Part shown: positions 1 through 9,395 of the stretch, one piece after another
How the letters are laid out: each line of letters opens with the position of its first letter
Position numbering within the stretch: position 1 is the stretch's first letter
Assembly (NCBI RefSeq): GCF_900460245.1
Contig: NZ_UHIP01000002.1
Coordinates: 1,116,001-1,180,000, forward strand
Direction: 5' to 3'
Length of the DNA stretch: 64,000 nt
DNA from: Vibrio fluvialis
GTDB lineage: Bacteria; Pseudomonadota; Gammaproteobacteria; Enterobacterales; Vibrionaceae
Translations under genes and position numbers: made by a program
The notes under the pieces: model-generated
Database searches by the model: none
The model's input: the letters and a program-made list of their open reading frames with translations, nothing else
What the model was told of the DNA's origin: nothing

Positions 1-597
1 GATGGCGTGGGCAAGTTCGTTAAACGCGTCGAAGACATCATTATCGGCTCTATGATTGCGCTGTTGATCTCACCCGTGCTGCTGGCGGTGGCCATCGGGG
101 TCAAATTGAGCTCGCCAGGCCCGGTGCTGTTTAAGCAAGACCGTTATGGTTTGGGCGGCAAAAAAATCAAAGTGTGGAAGTTTCGTTCGATGAAAGTGAT
201 GGAAAACGACGCGGTAGTCACGCAGGCGACGAAAAATGATCCGCGCGTGACCAAGTTCGGCGCCTTTATTCGCCGTACGTCGCTGGATGAACTGCCGCAG
301 TTTATCAATGTATTGCAAGGTTCAATGTCCATTGTTGGCCCACGTCCGCATGCCGTCGCACATAACGAGCAATACCGTAAACTTGTCGATAACTACATGA
401 TTCGCCATAAAATTAAACCTGGAATTACCGGATGGGCGCAGATCAACGGTTATCGCGGTGAAACGGAGACCGTCGACAAAATGGACAAACGCATTCGTTA
501 CGACATCCAGTACATGCAGAATTGGAGTTTGTGGCTCGATATCAAAATTATTTTTCTGACCGTTTTCAAAGGCTTTGTGAGTGAGACAGCTTACTAG
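1..597 (+). CDS. Undecaprenyl-phosphate sugar-1-phosphate transferase, 3' part
   Basis: This is the C-terminal part of a polyprenyl-phosphate glycosyl-1-phosphate transferase (WcaJ/WbaP/VpsL/CpsA type), the inner-membrane enzyme that starts repeat-unit synthesis by loading the first sugar phosphate onto undecaprenyl phosphate. The reading frame is open from base 1, so the start and the N-terminal membrane domain lie outside the window; a GTG at 7 is internal. Visible family motifs are KVWKFRSM, RRTSLDELPQ, SIVGPRPHA and KPGITGWAQING. One hydrophobic segment near SMIALLISPVLLAVAIG precedes the catalytic part. It overlaps the next gene by 17 nt, so it heads the exopolysaccharide operon seen here. 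Confidence 0.93.
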   Translation, partial: DGVGKFVKRVEDIIIGSMIALLISPVLLAVAIGVKLSSPGPVLFKQDRYGLGGKKIKVWKFRSMKVMENDAVVTQATKNDPRVTKFGAFIRRTSLDELPQFINVLQGSMSIVGPRPHAVAHNEQYRKLVDNYMIRHKIKPGITGWAQINGYRGETETVDKMDKRIRYDIQYMQNWSLWLDIKIIFLTVFKGFVSETAY

Positions 598-1867
598 TGC
601 ATTAATCATCGCGGTGCTGGCTCCGGCGGCACACGCAGAATTAACCCCGAAGTCGCATATTGGTATCGCGGGAATCGATTTTCAAAGCCAGCTCGGCGTG
701 GACTACGGTCACGATGACAACGTGACCTATCAACGTGACTCAGACGCGGCCATCGATTCCAATTTCTGGACGCTGACTCCGACACTGAAGGCCATCGGGG
801 AGCGGGGCGAAGACCGTTATGTGCTGATGTACAGCGGCGAATATCGACGCTACGAAGATTCGTCCGCTGACGACTACGACCGCCATTTTATGATGCTGGA
901 TACCGCGTGGCGGTTTGGACGCATGCATGGCCTGACTTTTAACCTTTCGCAAACCTTTGGTCAGGAAAAACGTGGTCAGGATATGTCGGAAGGCTTTGAT
1001 GACGCCGAATTCAAGCAGTTTGGCTTTAGCGAAGGTGGCTTGAAGAACTCGTTGCTTGATACCAGTTTGCGCTACAGCTACGGCGCGCCGGAAGGTCGCG
1101 GCAAGTTGGAAGTGATGCTACAGAGCAAAACTTTGCGCTTTCGTGATACTGATGCGTTCGAACAAGCATCGGCGTCGTTTTATGAATACCTGCTGGAGCA
1201 AGAGTGGCGGGAAGACAGTTTAGTGGTTGATTTATTTGACCAGTACAGCAGCAAGAGCCGTTTTCGCTATAGTTTCATTACCAACCGTCGTTACTACGAT
1301 GAAGCGGAAAATAAGCGTAGCAATGAATATTATTTGCTGTTCGGTTTAAAAAGTGAGCGTACGGGAAAAACGACCGTCGAGGGGAATGTCGCTTTGTTGT
1401 ACAAAGAGTTTCCCAATGATGAGAATGCCGAGGATTTTAAGGGCTTTAACTGGGATCTCGAAGCAAACTGGAAGCCAGTCAAGCATTCCGAGTTTACACT
1501 CTACACCTGGCAAAAAGTGAAGGATCCCGAACAAGAAGGGGGCTATGTCCTGGAAGGTAAATATGGCCTCGCGTGGACACATTATTGGTGGGTGGATCGT
1601 TTCTCTACCACGCTGGATTACGGCTATCAAACCGATGATTACCGTATCCCAAACAATGATCGCTATGACAAAACGCAGGTGGCCAAGGTTGCCTTCGGTT
1701 ACGATTTCCGCCCTTCAATTCGCGTTGAGTTGAATTATCAGTGGAGCGACATGACATCCAACACCGATGATGTCATTCGGTATGGAAACCAACCAGGGGA
1801 GACGTTCACTCGCTATTTGGGTTACGAACAATCCTTGATTCAGTTGTTATTAAAGGTACAGATTTAG
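581..1867 (+). CDS. Outer-membrane beta-barrel protein of exopolysaccharide cluster (VpsM/CpsB-like)
   Basis: A 428-aa secreted protein starting at GTG 581 inside the end of the sugar transferase gene. Residues 1-19 look like a signal peptide ending AHA before ELTP. The rest is rich in aromatic residues and alternating polar/hydrophobic stretches typical of a transmembrane beta-barrel, with no recognisable catalytic motif. In Vibrio vps-II and cps clusters a barrel of this kind always sits between the initiating transferase and the Wza-like gene. I infer that it forms the outer-membrane exit for the polymer, because the neighbouring export protein is too short to span that membrane alone. Confidence 0.75.
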   Translation: MRQLTSALIIAVLAPAAHAELTPKSHIGIAGIDFQSQLGVDYGHDDNVTYQRDSDAAIDSNFWTLTPTLKAIGERGEDRYVLMYSGEYRRYEDSSADDYDRHFMMLDTAWRFGRMHGLTFNLSQTFGQEKRGQDMSEGFDDAEFKQFGFSEGGLKNSLLDTSLRYSYGAPEGRGKLEVMLQSKTLRFRDTDAFEQASASFYEYLLEQEWREDSLVVDLFDQYSSKSRFRYSFITNRRYYDEAENKRSNEYYLLFGLKSERTGKTTVEGNVALLYKEFPNDENAEDFKGFNWDLEANWKPVKHSEFTLYTWQKVKDPEQEGGYVLEGKYGLAWTHYWWVDRFSTTLDYGYQTDDYRIPNNDRYDKTQVAKVAFGYDFRPSIRVELNYQWSDMTSNTDDVIRYGNQPGETFTRYLGYEQSLIQLLLKVQI

Positions 1868-2440
1868 ATGCGCGCGTTAATTATTGCATGGTTGAGCTTT
1901 ATTTGGCTGGTGGCGATGCCGGTATCGGCGGCTGATTCGCCACAACCCACTGCGCCAGGCGGTGACACTCAGTCGCAGCAGGTGGAAGATTATCACCTGG
2001 GAACCGGTGACATGATCGACATCATCGTTCACGGCGAACCGGATATGTCGATGAAGCTGAAAATCGCCAAAGCGGGTGTAGTGAACTTCCCTTATATCGG
2101 TGAAGTCAAGTTGGCTGGCAGAACACCGACCGAAGTCGAAACGGAAATCGAAACCCGTTTGCGCGGCGACTACCTGCTTAACCCGATGGTGACCGTAAAT
2201 CTGGCGGAATTTCGCAAAATTTACGTCACGGGTGAAGTTCAGCAACCGAATGGTTACGAATATCAGCCTCATTTAACGGTTGAGCAAGCGGTGGCGCTCG
2301 CGGGCGGCTTTACTGATCGCGCCGATCGTAAAGACATCAATATTCGCGTTTCAGCAACCAATGAACTGCTCAAAAAAGTTGAATTAACGCATCTTATCCA
2401 ACCCGGTGACACCATCATCGTCGAACAGAGTTTTTTCTAA
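1868..2440 (+). CDS. Short Wza-like polysaccharide export protein
   Basis: A 190-aa periplasmic protein. The N-terminus is a signal peptide cleaved near VSA-ADSP. A Poly_export domain follows from about residue 43 (YHLGTGDMIDIIVHGEPD) and then one SLBB-like domain (KIYVTGEVQQPNGYEY, about residues 115-185). There is no lipobox cysteine and no C-terminal helix that would cross the outer membrane, so it is about half the length of E. coli Wza (about 380 aa). This short form is usual for VpsN/CpsC-type systems. It starts right after the stop of the barrel gene and probably works with it. Confidence 0.88.
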   Translation: MRALIIAWLSFIWLVAMPVSAADSPQPTAPGGDTQSQQVEDYHLGTGDMIDIIVHGEPDMSMKLKIAKAGVVNFPYIGEVKLAGRTPTEVETEIETRLRGDYLLNPMVTVNLAEFRKIYVTGEVQQPNGYEYQPHLTVEQAVALAGGFTDRADRKDINIRVSATNELLKKVELTHLIQPGDTIIVEQSFF

Positions 2441-2441
2441 T

Positions 2442-4586
2442 ATGTCAGTAAGAATGGTAGAAAGCGGCACGAAAATGGAAAGCAGCATTGATTTTGCGCC
2501 GCTGGTGAAATCGCTTAAAAAACATGGATGGAAAGTGGTTCTGGCGACGGTTCTGGTCACCGGAGCTTGTGTGCCGCTGGTCATGTCGATCAGTTCGAAA
2601 TACGTCTCAACGGCTGCGGTGCTGATCAAAGCGCAAGAAGACAATGCGACCCCGATTCAACAGGTTGACGGCTATGATTCAACGCGCGGTCGCTACTACG
2701 ACACTCAATACAACCTCATGCAGTCGCGTGTGATCCTTGAGCGTGCGATCAAAACTCTCAAACTGGATGAAGATGCGCGTTATAACGGCGATAAGCCGCT
2801 GAGCGAATCCCATCCGGAGTGGACGCTGTCTGAACAGGAGCGCATGGAAAAAGCACTCAAGATGCTGCGTCAGAACATCACGTTTACCGAAGTGCGTCAG
2901 ACTCAGTTGGTGTATGTCTCTTTTGAATCCAAAGATCCTCAGGAAGCGGCAAGAGTGGCGAATGGCGTCTCGCAAGCTTTCATCGACTACACCGTAGATA
3001 AGAAAGTCGAGAAAACCGAAGCTGCACAGCGTTGGAACGAAGAGCAGATGAAAGATCTGCGTCAACAGATTGCGGCGAAGAAGCAGGAAATGGAGCAGTT
3101 TCTGGATAAAGAGGGACTGCTGACATTCCGTGGGATTGATGGCTATGAAACTGAAGAGCTGGGCATTGTTACCAACAAACTGGCGGATGCCAAAGAGCGC
3201 CGTTTAGCGTCGCAGGCGCAGTACGAAATCGTTGCCCGCAACCTGAACGCGCCGATTGAAGATATTGCGTCGATGCCGGAAGTGTCTGCACATCCACAAA
3301 TGCAGGATCTGCGTATTGCGCTGATTCAGGCCAAACGCAATCTGGCGGATCTCGAACTGCGTTACGGGCCAAAACACAACAAGGTATTGGAAGCCAAAGC
3401 GCAGATTCATGCGATTGAAGCGCAAACCCGATCATTACTGCAGGAGCTGAAAGAAGGTCTGCTCAAGCAGTACCAGACAGATCTCGCGAAAGAGAACCGT
3501 TACAAAGCCCTGGCGAAAGTTCAAAAAGACGATTTCAAAACGTTGGTGGCGAAACGTGACCACTACGAAAGTCTGAAAACTGATCTGGATAAAACAGAAG
3601 ATTTGTATCGTCAGCTATTCCTGCGCAGCAAAGAGCAAAGCCTGACGTCGCAATATCGTGAAGCCGATGCGGTGTTGTATGACCCGGCTGCGGCAGCTGA
3701 GCGCCCGCAAAAACCAAACAAAGCCTTGCTGCTGGCAATGGTGGCGATTCTGACGCCCGCGCTGTGCATTCTCTATCTGATCATTCGCGCCGCATTGGAT
3801 CGTAAAATTTACATGTTGAGCCAGATGCAATCCAAACTGGGGCTGAAGCCACTGGCGGATATTCCACGCTTTGAAGGCGAAGAGCCGCGCGAGCAGTTAG
3901 TCAGCCTGATCGAATCCAATCCTTATGCGATGGAAACCATTCTCGGGCTGAAAACGGCGGTGCGGCTGGCGGCGCCACAGGCGCGTGTGGTGGGTGTAAT
4001 GGCAACCACAGTGCAGGAAGGAGCCTCATTGCTGGCACAACTGCTGGCTAAAGCCTGGAGTCAGAACGAACGCACGTTGCTGGTGGATCTTGATTATCGT
4101 GGTAGCGGTGCGCTGTCATTCAGCGTGATTGACCACCCACAACCTGAACCTAACGGTGTGGCGCAGTGGATCGAAACGGAGCAGTCACTGGATACTCTGA
4201 TTCAGCCTCTGACCACTCAATGCGACTTTTTGCCGCGCGGCGTATGGCAGCCGTCACCACTGGTGCTGTTTGCCAATGAACGTTATGCCGAACTGATGCA
4301 CATTTTGAAAGAACGCTACGATTGCGTGATCGTCAATCTGCCTTCGCTGAGCGACAGCAAAGACAGCCAGTTGGCTGCGCAAGCTCTGGATACGGTGCTG
4401 GTGGTGGTGTGTGCTGAGCAACGTCAGGCACCGGAGATGGTGAACGATTTGCGTAAGCTGCATGGTGACAACATTCACGTGGTGGGCGGCGTGCTGAACC
4501 AGGTGAATGCGGAAAATCTGCAAAGCGAGGAGAGCAAACGCTTTATCACGCAAGGAAGTTTCACGACGTTCGCTGCGGTGGAGTAA
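2442..4586 (+). CDS. Wzz/Wzc-type polysaccharide co-polymerase with degenerate BY-kinase domain
   Basis: A 714-aa inner-membrane protein (VpsO/CpsD/Wzc class) controlling polymer length and export. TM1 lies at about residues 28-48, then a long periplasmic coiled-coil region, then TM2 at about 427-447, and a cytoplasmic nucleotide-binding fold. That fold lacks expected kinase residues. The Walker A region reads ATTVQEGASLLAQ (about 520) with no GK[S/T]; Walker A' is LLVDLDYRG, which keeps its Asp; the Walker B position reads CVIVNLPSL with Asn for Asp. The C-terminus has no tyrosine cluster. It is therefore probably not an active tyrosine autokinase. I chose ATG 2442, one base after the previous stop; 2454 and 2475 are alternatives. 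Confidence 0.88.
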   Translation: MSVRMVESGTKMESSIDFAPLVKSLKKHGWKVVLATVLVTGACVPLVMSISSKYVSTAAVLIKAQEDNATPIQQVDGYDSTRGRYYDTQYNLMQSRVILERAIKTLKLDEDARYNGDKPLSESHPEWTLSEQERMEKALKMLRQNITFTEVRQTQLVYVSFESKDPQEAARVANGVSQAFIDYTVDKKVEKTEAAQRWNEEQMKDLRQQIAAKKQEMEQFLDKEGLLTFRGIDGYETEELGIVTNKLADAKERRLASQAQYEIVARNLNAPIEDIASMPEVSAHPQMQDLRIALIQAKRNLADLELRYGPKHNKVLEAKAQIHAIEAQTRSLLQELKEGLLKQYQTDLAKENRYKALAKVQKDDFKTLVAKRDHYESLKTDLDKTEDLYRQLFLRSKEQSLTSQYREADAVLYDPAAAAERPQKPNKALLLAMVAILTPALCILYLIIRAALDRKIYMLSQMQSKLGLKPLADIPRFEGEEPREQLVSLIESNPYAMETILGLKTAVRLAAPQARVVGVMATTVQEGASLLAQLLAKAWSQNERTLLVDLDYRGSGALSFSVIDHPQPEPNGVAQWIETEQSLDTLIQPLTTQCDFLPRGVWQPSPLVLFANERYAELMHILKERYDCVIVNLPSLSDSKDSQLAAQALDTVLVVVCAEQRQAPEMVNDLRKLHGDNIHVVGGVLNQVNAENLQSEESKRFITQGSFTTFAAVE

Positions 4587-4590
4587 GCCC

Positions 4591-5826
4591 ATGAGCCTGC
4601 TCAGAAGCATCTCAACCATTGCCGGTTCGTCAGTCCTGTCGCAGGTGATTGGCGCCGTATCGCTGTGGCTGATCTCTCATCGCTACGGCATGGGCGAGGT
4701 CGGTGTTTACGCGCTTACCTACAGTATTGTTCTGATTGGAGCGCAGGTGTGCACGTTCGCCTCTCAACTGTTGTTACCGAAACAGGCGGATGATTGGCTG
4801 GTGCAGAACATCGTGTTTTGCCTGCTGCAAAGCCTGATTGTGGCGTTACCTTTTACGGCGGCCGTTGTGGTGCTGTTCGATAAGCCGTTTGGCCTGTTTT
4901 ATCTGCTGACGGTGGTGCACGCTTGGGTGTTGGTGTCGGAAAACTTGCTGATGCGCGATGAGAAAATGGCGCTGCTGGCTTTGCAACGCATTTCGATGTC
5001 GGTGGTGGTGATTTCCATGATTGCGCTGTCTCACTCCGCGCTGTGGTTCTACTGGGCGTGGGCGACGACTGCATTTGGGTTAATCATCCTTTGGCTGTGT
5101 TATTCGACCCCGCTCAAACAATTGCGCTGGAGTCATGTTTCATGGACAAATCTCCGCCATTTTTATCGCGCCAACCATCACCATATTTCCAAAGTGGGCA
5201 GCGCTGAAGTGTTGGCGATGGCCAACAACAACCTGCCGATGGTGCTGATCAACTTTTGGTTTTCGTCCGTTACGGCGGGCTACTTTGCGGTCGTCAGCCG
5301 CTTTTGTCTGGCTCCTGTCGTGATTGTCGGCAATGCGGTTCGCAATTCGATTTTCTCAAAGTGGTCGATTGATTTTCGCCATCAGCGCTTTAACTACCCG
5401 GAATTTGTCAAAGTCCGTAAATTGCTGTTTGTGCTTGGCCTAGTCGCAACTGCGGGCGTGTTCATCTTCTATCCGCTGGTGATGGAATTTGCCTATGCCC
5501 AGCACTGGGTCAGCCGCGAATGGGTTGAGTCGGTTCCCACGTCACGCTACATGCTGCCATATTTGTTTCCGGCGTTAGCGGTGTGTCCGCTGACGGTGAT
5601 TGAGCTGGTGTTTGGTTCACCGCGCTACTTTTTGCGCATTCAGATCGAGCAGTTGGCAGCCGTGATACTGGCGTTTGTTGTGCTGCCTTATTTCTACCCA
5701 GACTACGGCATGTCAGTGCTGGCCTTTGCGGTATTGTCGGCGCTGCGTTACGGCTTTATCTACCTCAAAGTGAATCAGCGAGCTCGCCTGATGCGCGAAT
5801 CAGTGGGGGAGACCCATGCTCAATAA
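4591..5826 (+). CDS. Wzx-like polysaccharide flippase
   Basis: A 411-aa polytopic membrane protein with about 12 hydrophobic segments. The start MSLLRSISTIAGSSVLSQVI is typical of MOP-superfamily polysaccharide transporters. It is expected to flip undecaprenyl-linked repeat units across the inner membrane. ATG 4591 is chosen because it begins 4 nt after the preceding stop; the frame could be extended upstream only by overlapping the previous gene. Its end overlaps the polymerase gene by 11 nt, consistent with translational coupling. Confidence 0.82.
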   Translation: MSLLRSISTIAGSSVLSQVIGAVSLWLISHRYGMGEVGVYALTYSIVLIGAQVCTFASQLLLPKQADDWLVQNIVFCLLQSLIVALPFTAAVVVLFDKPFGLFYLLTVVHAWVLVSENLLMRDEKMALLALQRISMSVVVISMIALSHSALWFYWAWATTAFGLIILWLCYSTPLKQLRWSHVSWTNLRHFYRANHHHISKVGSAEVLAMANNNLPMVLINFWFSSVTAGYFAVVSRFCLAPVVIVGNAVRNSIFSKWSIDFRHQRFNYPEFVKVRKLLFVLGLVATAGVFIFYPLVMEFAYAQHWVSREWVESVPTSRYMLPYLFPALAVCPLTVIELVFGSPRYFLRIQIEQLAAVILAFVVLPYFYPDYGMSVLAFAVLSALRYGFIYLKVNQRARLMRESVGETHAQ

Positions 5827-7195
5827 CGGTCTCTACATGCAGGTTTATTTGTGGATGACGTTGGTTGTCTGCGGCATGGTGCAGTATTTCACCGGGGTGG
5901 GCGCCGTGCTCTGGCTACCGTTTGTCCTGGCGTGTGCAATGTTGCTCCTGATGCTGCTGCAAACCCGCTACGCGCCATTCGGACTCGATAACCGCGAACG
6001 GGTGATTGCCGTGGTCTTTGTCGCCTTCTTTGCGATGGCGACAGTCTCAACGCTGCTGCAAAACGGTGTGGTGGTCACCATTGTCGGTTTGAAAAACGAA
6101 CTGGCGATTGCGCTGGTGCTGTTTTGTCTGTTGCTCGGCTTCTGCCGTGAGTCGCAGATCTATCGTTTGACTCGCGCTATGTACTGGATCTTCTACGCTC
6201 AATTTCCCGTGATGCTGTATCAACTGCTGGTTGTGGTTCCCAAACGCGTGGCGATAAAAGGCGAGTTTGAGATGTGGGACTCGGTGGTCGGCACGTTTGG
6301 TGGTGACCCGATGGGCGGTGGTAATACCGCAGCGCTGGGTCTGTTCTGCTTGCTCATTATGCTGCTGAAAGTGTCGGAGTATCGTCACGGCGTGGCGAGC
6401 AAAACCAATACCGCGTTTCATGTGATTGCTGCTTTCATCATGTGCATTCTGGGCGAGGTGAAATTCGTTATCCTGATCGCGCCCATTTTGCTGGCGTTTG
6501 TCTGGTTTGTGCCGAGCTTTATGCACGGGATGAAACGTTACAACGCCAAGATTATTCTGATCATGATTGGCGGTTCGGTGGCTTTGCTGCTGCTCGCCGT
6601 CTTTGCGCTGGCTTCATCCTATTCGTCTGCGTTCGGTACTGATCCCAACAAAGGCGCGTTTGAAATTTTCATCGAATCGATGGAATACATTTTTGACCCC
6701 AACTTCATCATGGAAAATGGCGAACTTGGCCGCATGACCACCGTATTTTTCTGGCTGAAAAACAGCGGCTTGTACGGGCTGCCCAGCATGTTATTTGGTT
6801 ATGGCCTGAATGCCACCAACCATGGCAGTTCGGTCGCCCCCGGTTTCCTCAACGATGTGTTTAATGTGCTGCTGGATTCGACCTCTATGAGCATGTTGTT
6901 GTGGGAAATTGGCCTGATCGGCACGTTCTTGTATCTGTTGGTGGTGTGTATGGTGATTTGGGTAGCGATTCCCCAACCTCGCCTGCACGCATCCGACATG
7001 GATGTGGCTGACATTCGACTGGTGGCCTACCAGCCTGCGTATATCGCGTTTGGTCTGGCGGGGCTGATGAGCATTCCTTACAGCCAGATTCTGATGTTGG
7101 TGCCGATGATGCAGTTTATGTTTTTCTTTTCTCTGGGTGCAGCGCTGGTGATCCGCAAATCTGTACTCACACTGGGAGAGCGTTCTTATGAGTGA
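5816..7195 (+). CDS. Wzy-like polysaccharide polymerase / O-antigen ligase family protein
   Basis: A 459-aa integral membrane protein with about 10-12 hydrophobic segments and one large soluble loop around residues 265-330 (FEIFIESMEYIFDPNFIMENG onward), the architecture of Wzy polymerases and O-antigen ligases. The position between flippase and glycosyltransferases supports a polymerase role. Family sequence conservation is low, so the call rests mainly on topology and context. It overlaps both neighbours (11 and 8 nt). Confidence 0.68.
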   Translation: MLNNGLYMQVYLWMTLVVCGMVQYFTGVGAVLWLPFVLACAMLLLMLLQTRYAPFGLDNRERVIAVVFVAFFAMATVSTLLQNGVVVTIVGLKNELAIALVLFCLLLGFCRESQIYRLTRAMYWIFYAQFPVMLYQLLVVVPKRVAIKGEFEMWDSVVGTFGGDPMGGGNTAALGLFCLLIMLLKVSEYRHGVASKTNTAFHVIAAFIMCILGEVKFVILIAPILLAFVWFVPSFMHGMKRYNAKIILIMIGGSVALLLLAVFALASSYSSAFGTDPNKGAFEIFIESMEYIFDPNFIMENGELGRMTTVFFWLKNSGLYGLPSMLFGYGLNATNHGSSVAPGFLNDVFNVLLDSTSMSMLLWEIGLIGTFLYLLVVCMVIWVAIPQPRLHASDMDVADIRLVAYQPAYIAFGLAGLMSIPYSQILMLVPMMQFMFFFSLGAALVIRKSVLTLGERSYE

Positions 7196-8183
7196 AATGC
7201 CTACCGTCTCCGTCATTATCAAGACTTACAATGAAGAAGAGGGAATTGCGAAGACCATTCATAGTATTCGTGACAACCTCCATGCCTATCCGCATGAAAT
7301 TTTGGTCGCCGACAGCCTGTCGAGTGACAACACCCAGAAAATAGCCCTAGAACTTGGGGCGGTGGTGGTGTCGTTGGTCCATGGAGAGGAGCGCTGTTGT
7401 GGAGTCGGGCACCAGCTTGGTTATCTGCACGCGCAGGGGGAGTTTTTGCTGCTGTTGGATGGTGACATGCAGCTGGCGCCTGGCTTTATTGAGAAAGGGA
7501 TTGAGTTTTTACATACCCATCAAGACTACGCTGGCGTGGCCGGAATGGTGGAGATGGACGACGCGGTGAGCTACGAATTTAAGTCACGTAAACAACGTCT
7601 GCATCAGATTTATCCGTTGGGTGATTGTCATCATCTGGCGGGCGGTGGTTTGTACCGCAAGTCGGCGATTGACCACATCGGTTATCTGACCAATCGCAAC
7701 CTGCACGCTTATGAAGAAGCGGAACTGGGGATGCGCCTGCACCAAGCGGGTTTCAAACTGCGCAGGCTTGATGTGCCGTATTTCCATCACACCTCGTATG
7801 TGATGTCGACGTTTGCCTTGTTGCGTCATCGCTGGCGGAGCCGCTACCTGTGTGCTTCCGGCGAATTGCTCAAAACATCGTGGGGTAAACCGCATTTTGC
7901 TCAAGCCGTCAGCACCGTGAAAAACGAACTGATCTTTGCGCTCTATCTGCTCGGCGTGGCGTTTGCGCTGCTGTTTTTACCGTGGAGTTGGTTTGGCCTA
8001 GCACTACTGCCACTGGCTGCCTTCTTTACGCTGAAAGTGGTAAAAAACCGCTCGCTGCGCGACGCGGCGCAAAGTGTGATTAACCTGAGCGTATTTTCTG
8101 CTGGCCTGATTCGTGGTTTGGGCACGGCGTTAAAAGATCCGGCGACAGCGCCGGAGAATCGCGTCATTCGAGGAGAAGAGTGA
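7188..8183 (+). CDS. Glycosyltransferase family 2 with C-terminal membrane segments
   Basis: A 331-aa GT-A fold transferase. The N-terminus has the GT2 signature VSVIIKTYNEE and ADSLSSDNT, then a metal-binding DGD (LLLLDGDMQL, about residue 91) and the acceptor-side motif YEEAELGMRLHQAGF. Two or three hydrophobic segments follow (ALYLLGVAFALLFLPW and after), anchoring it at the inner membrane. It should add a sugar to the growing lipid-linked repeat unit; donor and linkage cannot be read from sequence. The stop overlaps the next start as TGATG. Confidence 0.88.
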   Translation: MSEMPTVSVIIKTYNEEEGIAKTIHSIRDNLHAYPHEILVADSLSSDNTQKIALELGAVVVSLVHGEERCCGVGHQLGYLHAQGEFLLLLDGDMQLAPGFIEKGIEFLHTHQDYAGVAGMVEMDDAVSYEFKSRKQRLHQIYPLGDCHHLAGGGLYRKSAIDHIGYLTNRNLHAYEEAELGMRLHQAGFKLRRLDVPYFHHTSYVMSTFALLRHRWRSRYLCASGELLKTSWGKPHFAQAVSTVKNELIFALYLLGVAFALLFLPWSWFGLALLPLAAFFTLKVVKNRSLRDAAQSVINLSVFSAGLIRGLGTALKDPATAPENRVIRGEE

Positions 8184-9394
8184 TGAAAGTGTTGTTGGTC
8201 AATAAATTCTTCTTCATGAAAGGCGGCGCGGAAACGGTCTTTTTTCAGGAACGCGAAATGCTGATGAAATCCGGAGCGGTGATCGTCGATTTCTCAATGC
8301 AGCATGAGAAGAATTTCGCCTCAGCGTATCAGGATTTTTTCGTATCGAACGTTGATTATTACGACGGTCAAGGTTTGATGAGCAGCGTACGCACGGCTCT
8401 GGATTTCATTCACAATCGCGAAGCATGCCGGAAAATCCGCATCCTGATTGAACAGGAGCGGCCGGATGTGGTGCATTTCCACAACATTTATCATCAGCTG
8501 ACGCCATCGATCATCAAAGTCGCCAAGTCTCTTGGCTGCAAAACGGTGCTCACCGCGCACGATACCAAAATTGCCTGCCCGAGTTACACCATGTACCGCG
8601 ACGGTCATACCTGCGAAGCGTGTCTGCATGGCTCGGTGTGGAATGCGTGTCGCTACCGCTGTCAGCAAGGTTCACTGTTTAAGAGCGCGTTATTGTCGCT
8701 GGAGGCGGTGTATCAGTCACTGGCCGGTAACTACCAAGCGCTGGATGTGATTGTGTCGCCGAGTGAATTTCTGGCCAATATCATTCGTCAGAAACTGCCG
8801 AACAACCGCATTGATGTGATCGTCAATGGGATTGATGAACACGTCGATGCGACGGGTTGCCGCGATGATGGCTATTTTCTCTATCTTGGTCGTTTGAGTC
8901 AGGAAAAAGGTGTGGCGACACTCGCCTCTGCTTATCAACGGTCGCAGAAACGAATGCCACTGAAAGTGGTAGGGGACGGCCCGTTGTATGAGCCATTAAA
9001 AGCGGAACACAGCGACATTGATTTCCTGGGTTTTCAAAGCGGAGATGCCCTGCACGCACTGATCAAGCAGGCCAGCGCGGTCATTGTGCCCTCGGAGTGT
9101 TATGAAAACTGCTCGATGTCGGTACTGGAGGCAATGGCGTATGGTAAACCTGTCATCGGGGCCAATATCGGCGGCATTCCGGAACAGGTGCGGGACGGCG
9201 TGGAAGGCCGCTTGTTTGAGGCAGGTAACCCGGATTCTCTGGCGAGTGTAATGGACGAGTTCGCCACACAAAAAGAGGCGGCTGTTGAGATGGGACTTCA
9301 TGCACGTCAACGACTGCTGAATAAATACTCGCTGACCACTCACGAACAACGTTTATTAGATTTGTATCAGCAACTCGTCAGTGAGGTGGCTTAA
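8183..9394 (+). CDS. Glycosyltransferase family 4 (GT-B fold)
   Basis: A 403-aa retaining GT-B glycosyltransferase. The N-domain starts KVLLVNKFFFMKGGAETVFF and has a paired-cysteine segment (CPSYTMYRDGHTCEACLHG) common in polysaccharide GT4 enzymes. The C-domain has LGRLSQEKGV and the E-x7-E element in ECYENCSMSVLEAMAYGKPV. ATG 8183 overlaps the previous stop by one base; GTG 8180 is an alternative. It acts in the cytoplasm on the repeat unit. Confidence 0.88.
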   Translation: MKVLLVNKFFFMKGGAETVFFQEREMLMKSGAVIVDFSMQHEKNFASAYQDFFVSNVDYYDGQGLMSSVRTALDFIHNREACRKIRILIEQERPDVVHFHNIYHQLTPSIIKVAKSLGCKTVLTAHDTKIACPSYTMYRDGHTCEACLHGSVWNACRYRCQQGSLFKSALLSLEAVYQSLAGNYQALDVIVSPSEFLANIIRQKLPNNRIDVIVNGIDEHVDATGCRDDGYFLYLGRLSQEKGVATLASAYQRSQKRMPLKVVGDGPLYEPLKAEHSDIDFLGFQSGDALHALIKQASAVIVPSECYENCSMSVLEAMAYGKPVIGANIGGIPEQVRDGVEGRLFEAGNPDSLASVMDEFATQKEAAVEMGLHARQRLLNKYSLTTHEQRLLDLYQQLVSEVA

Positions 9395-9395
9395 C

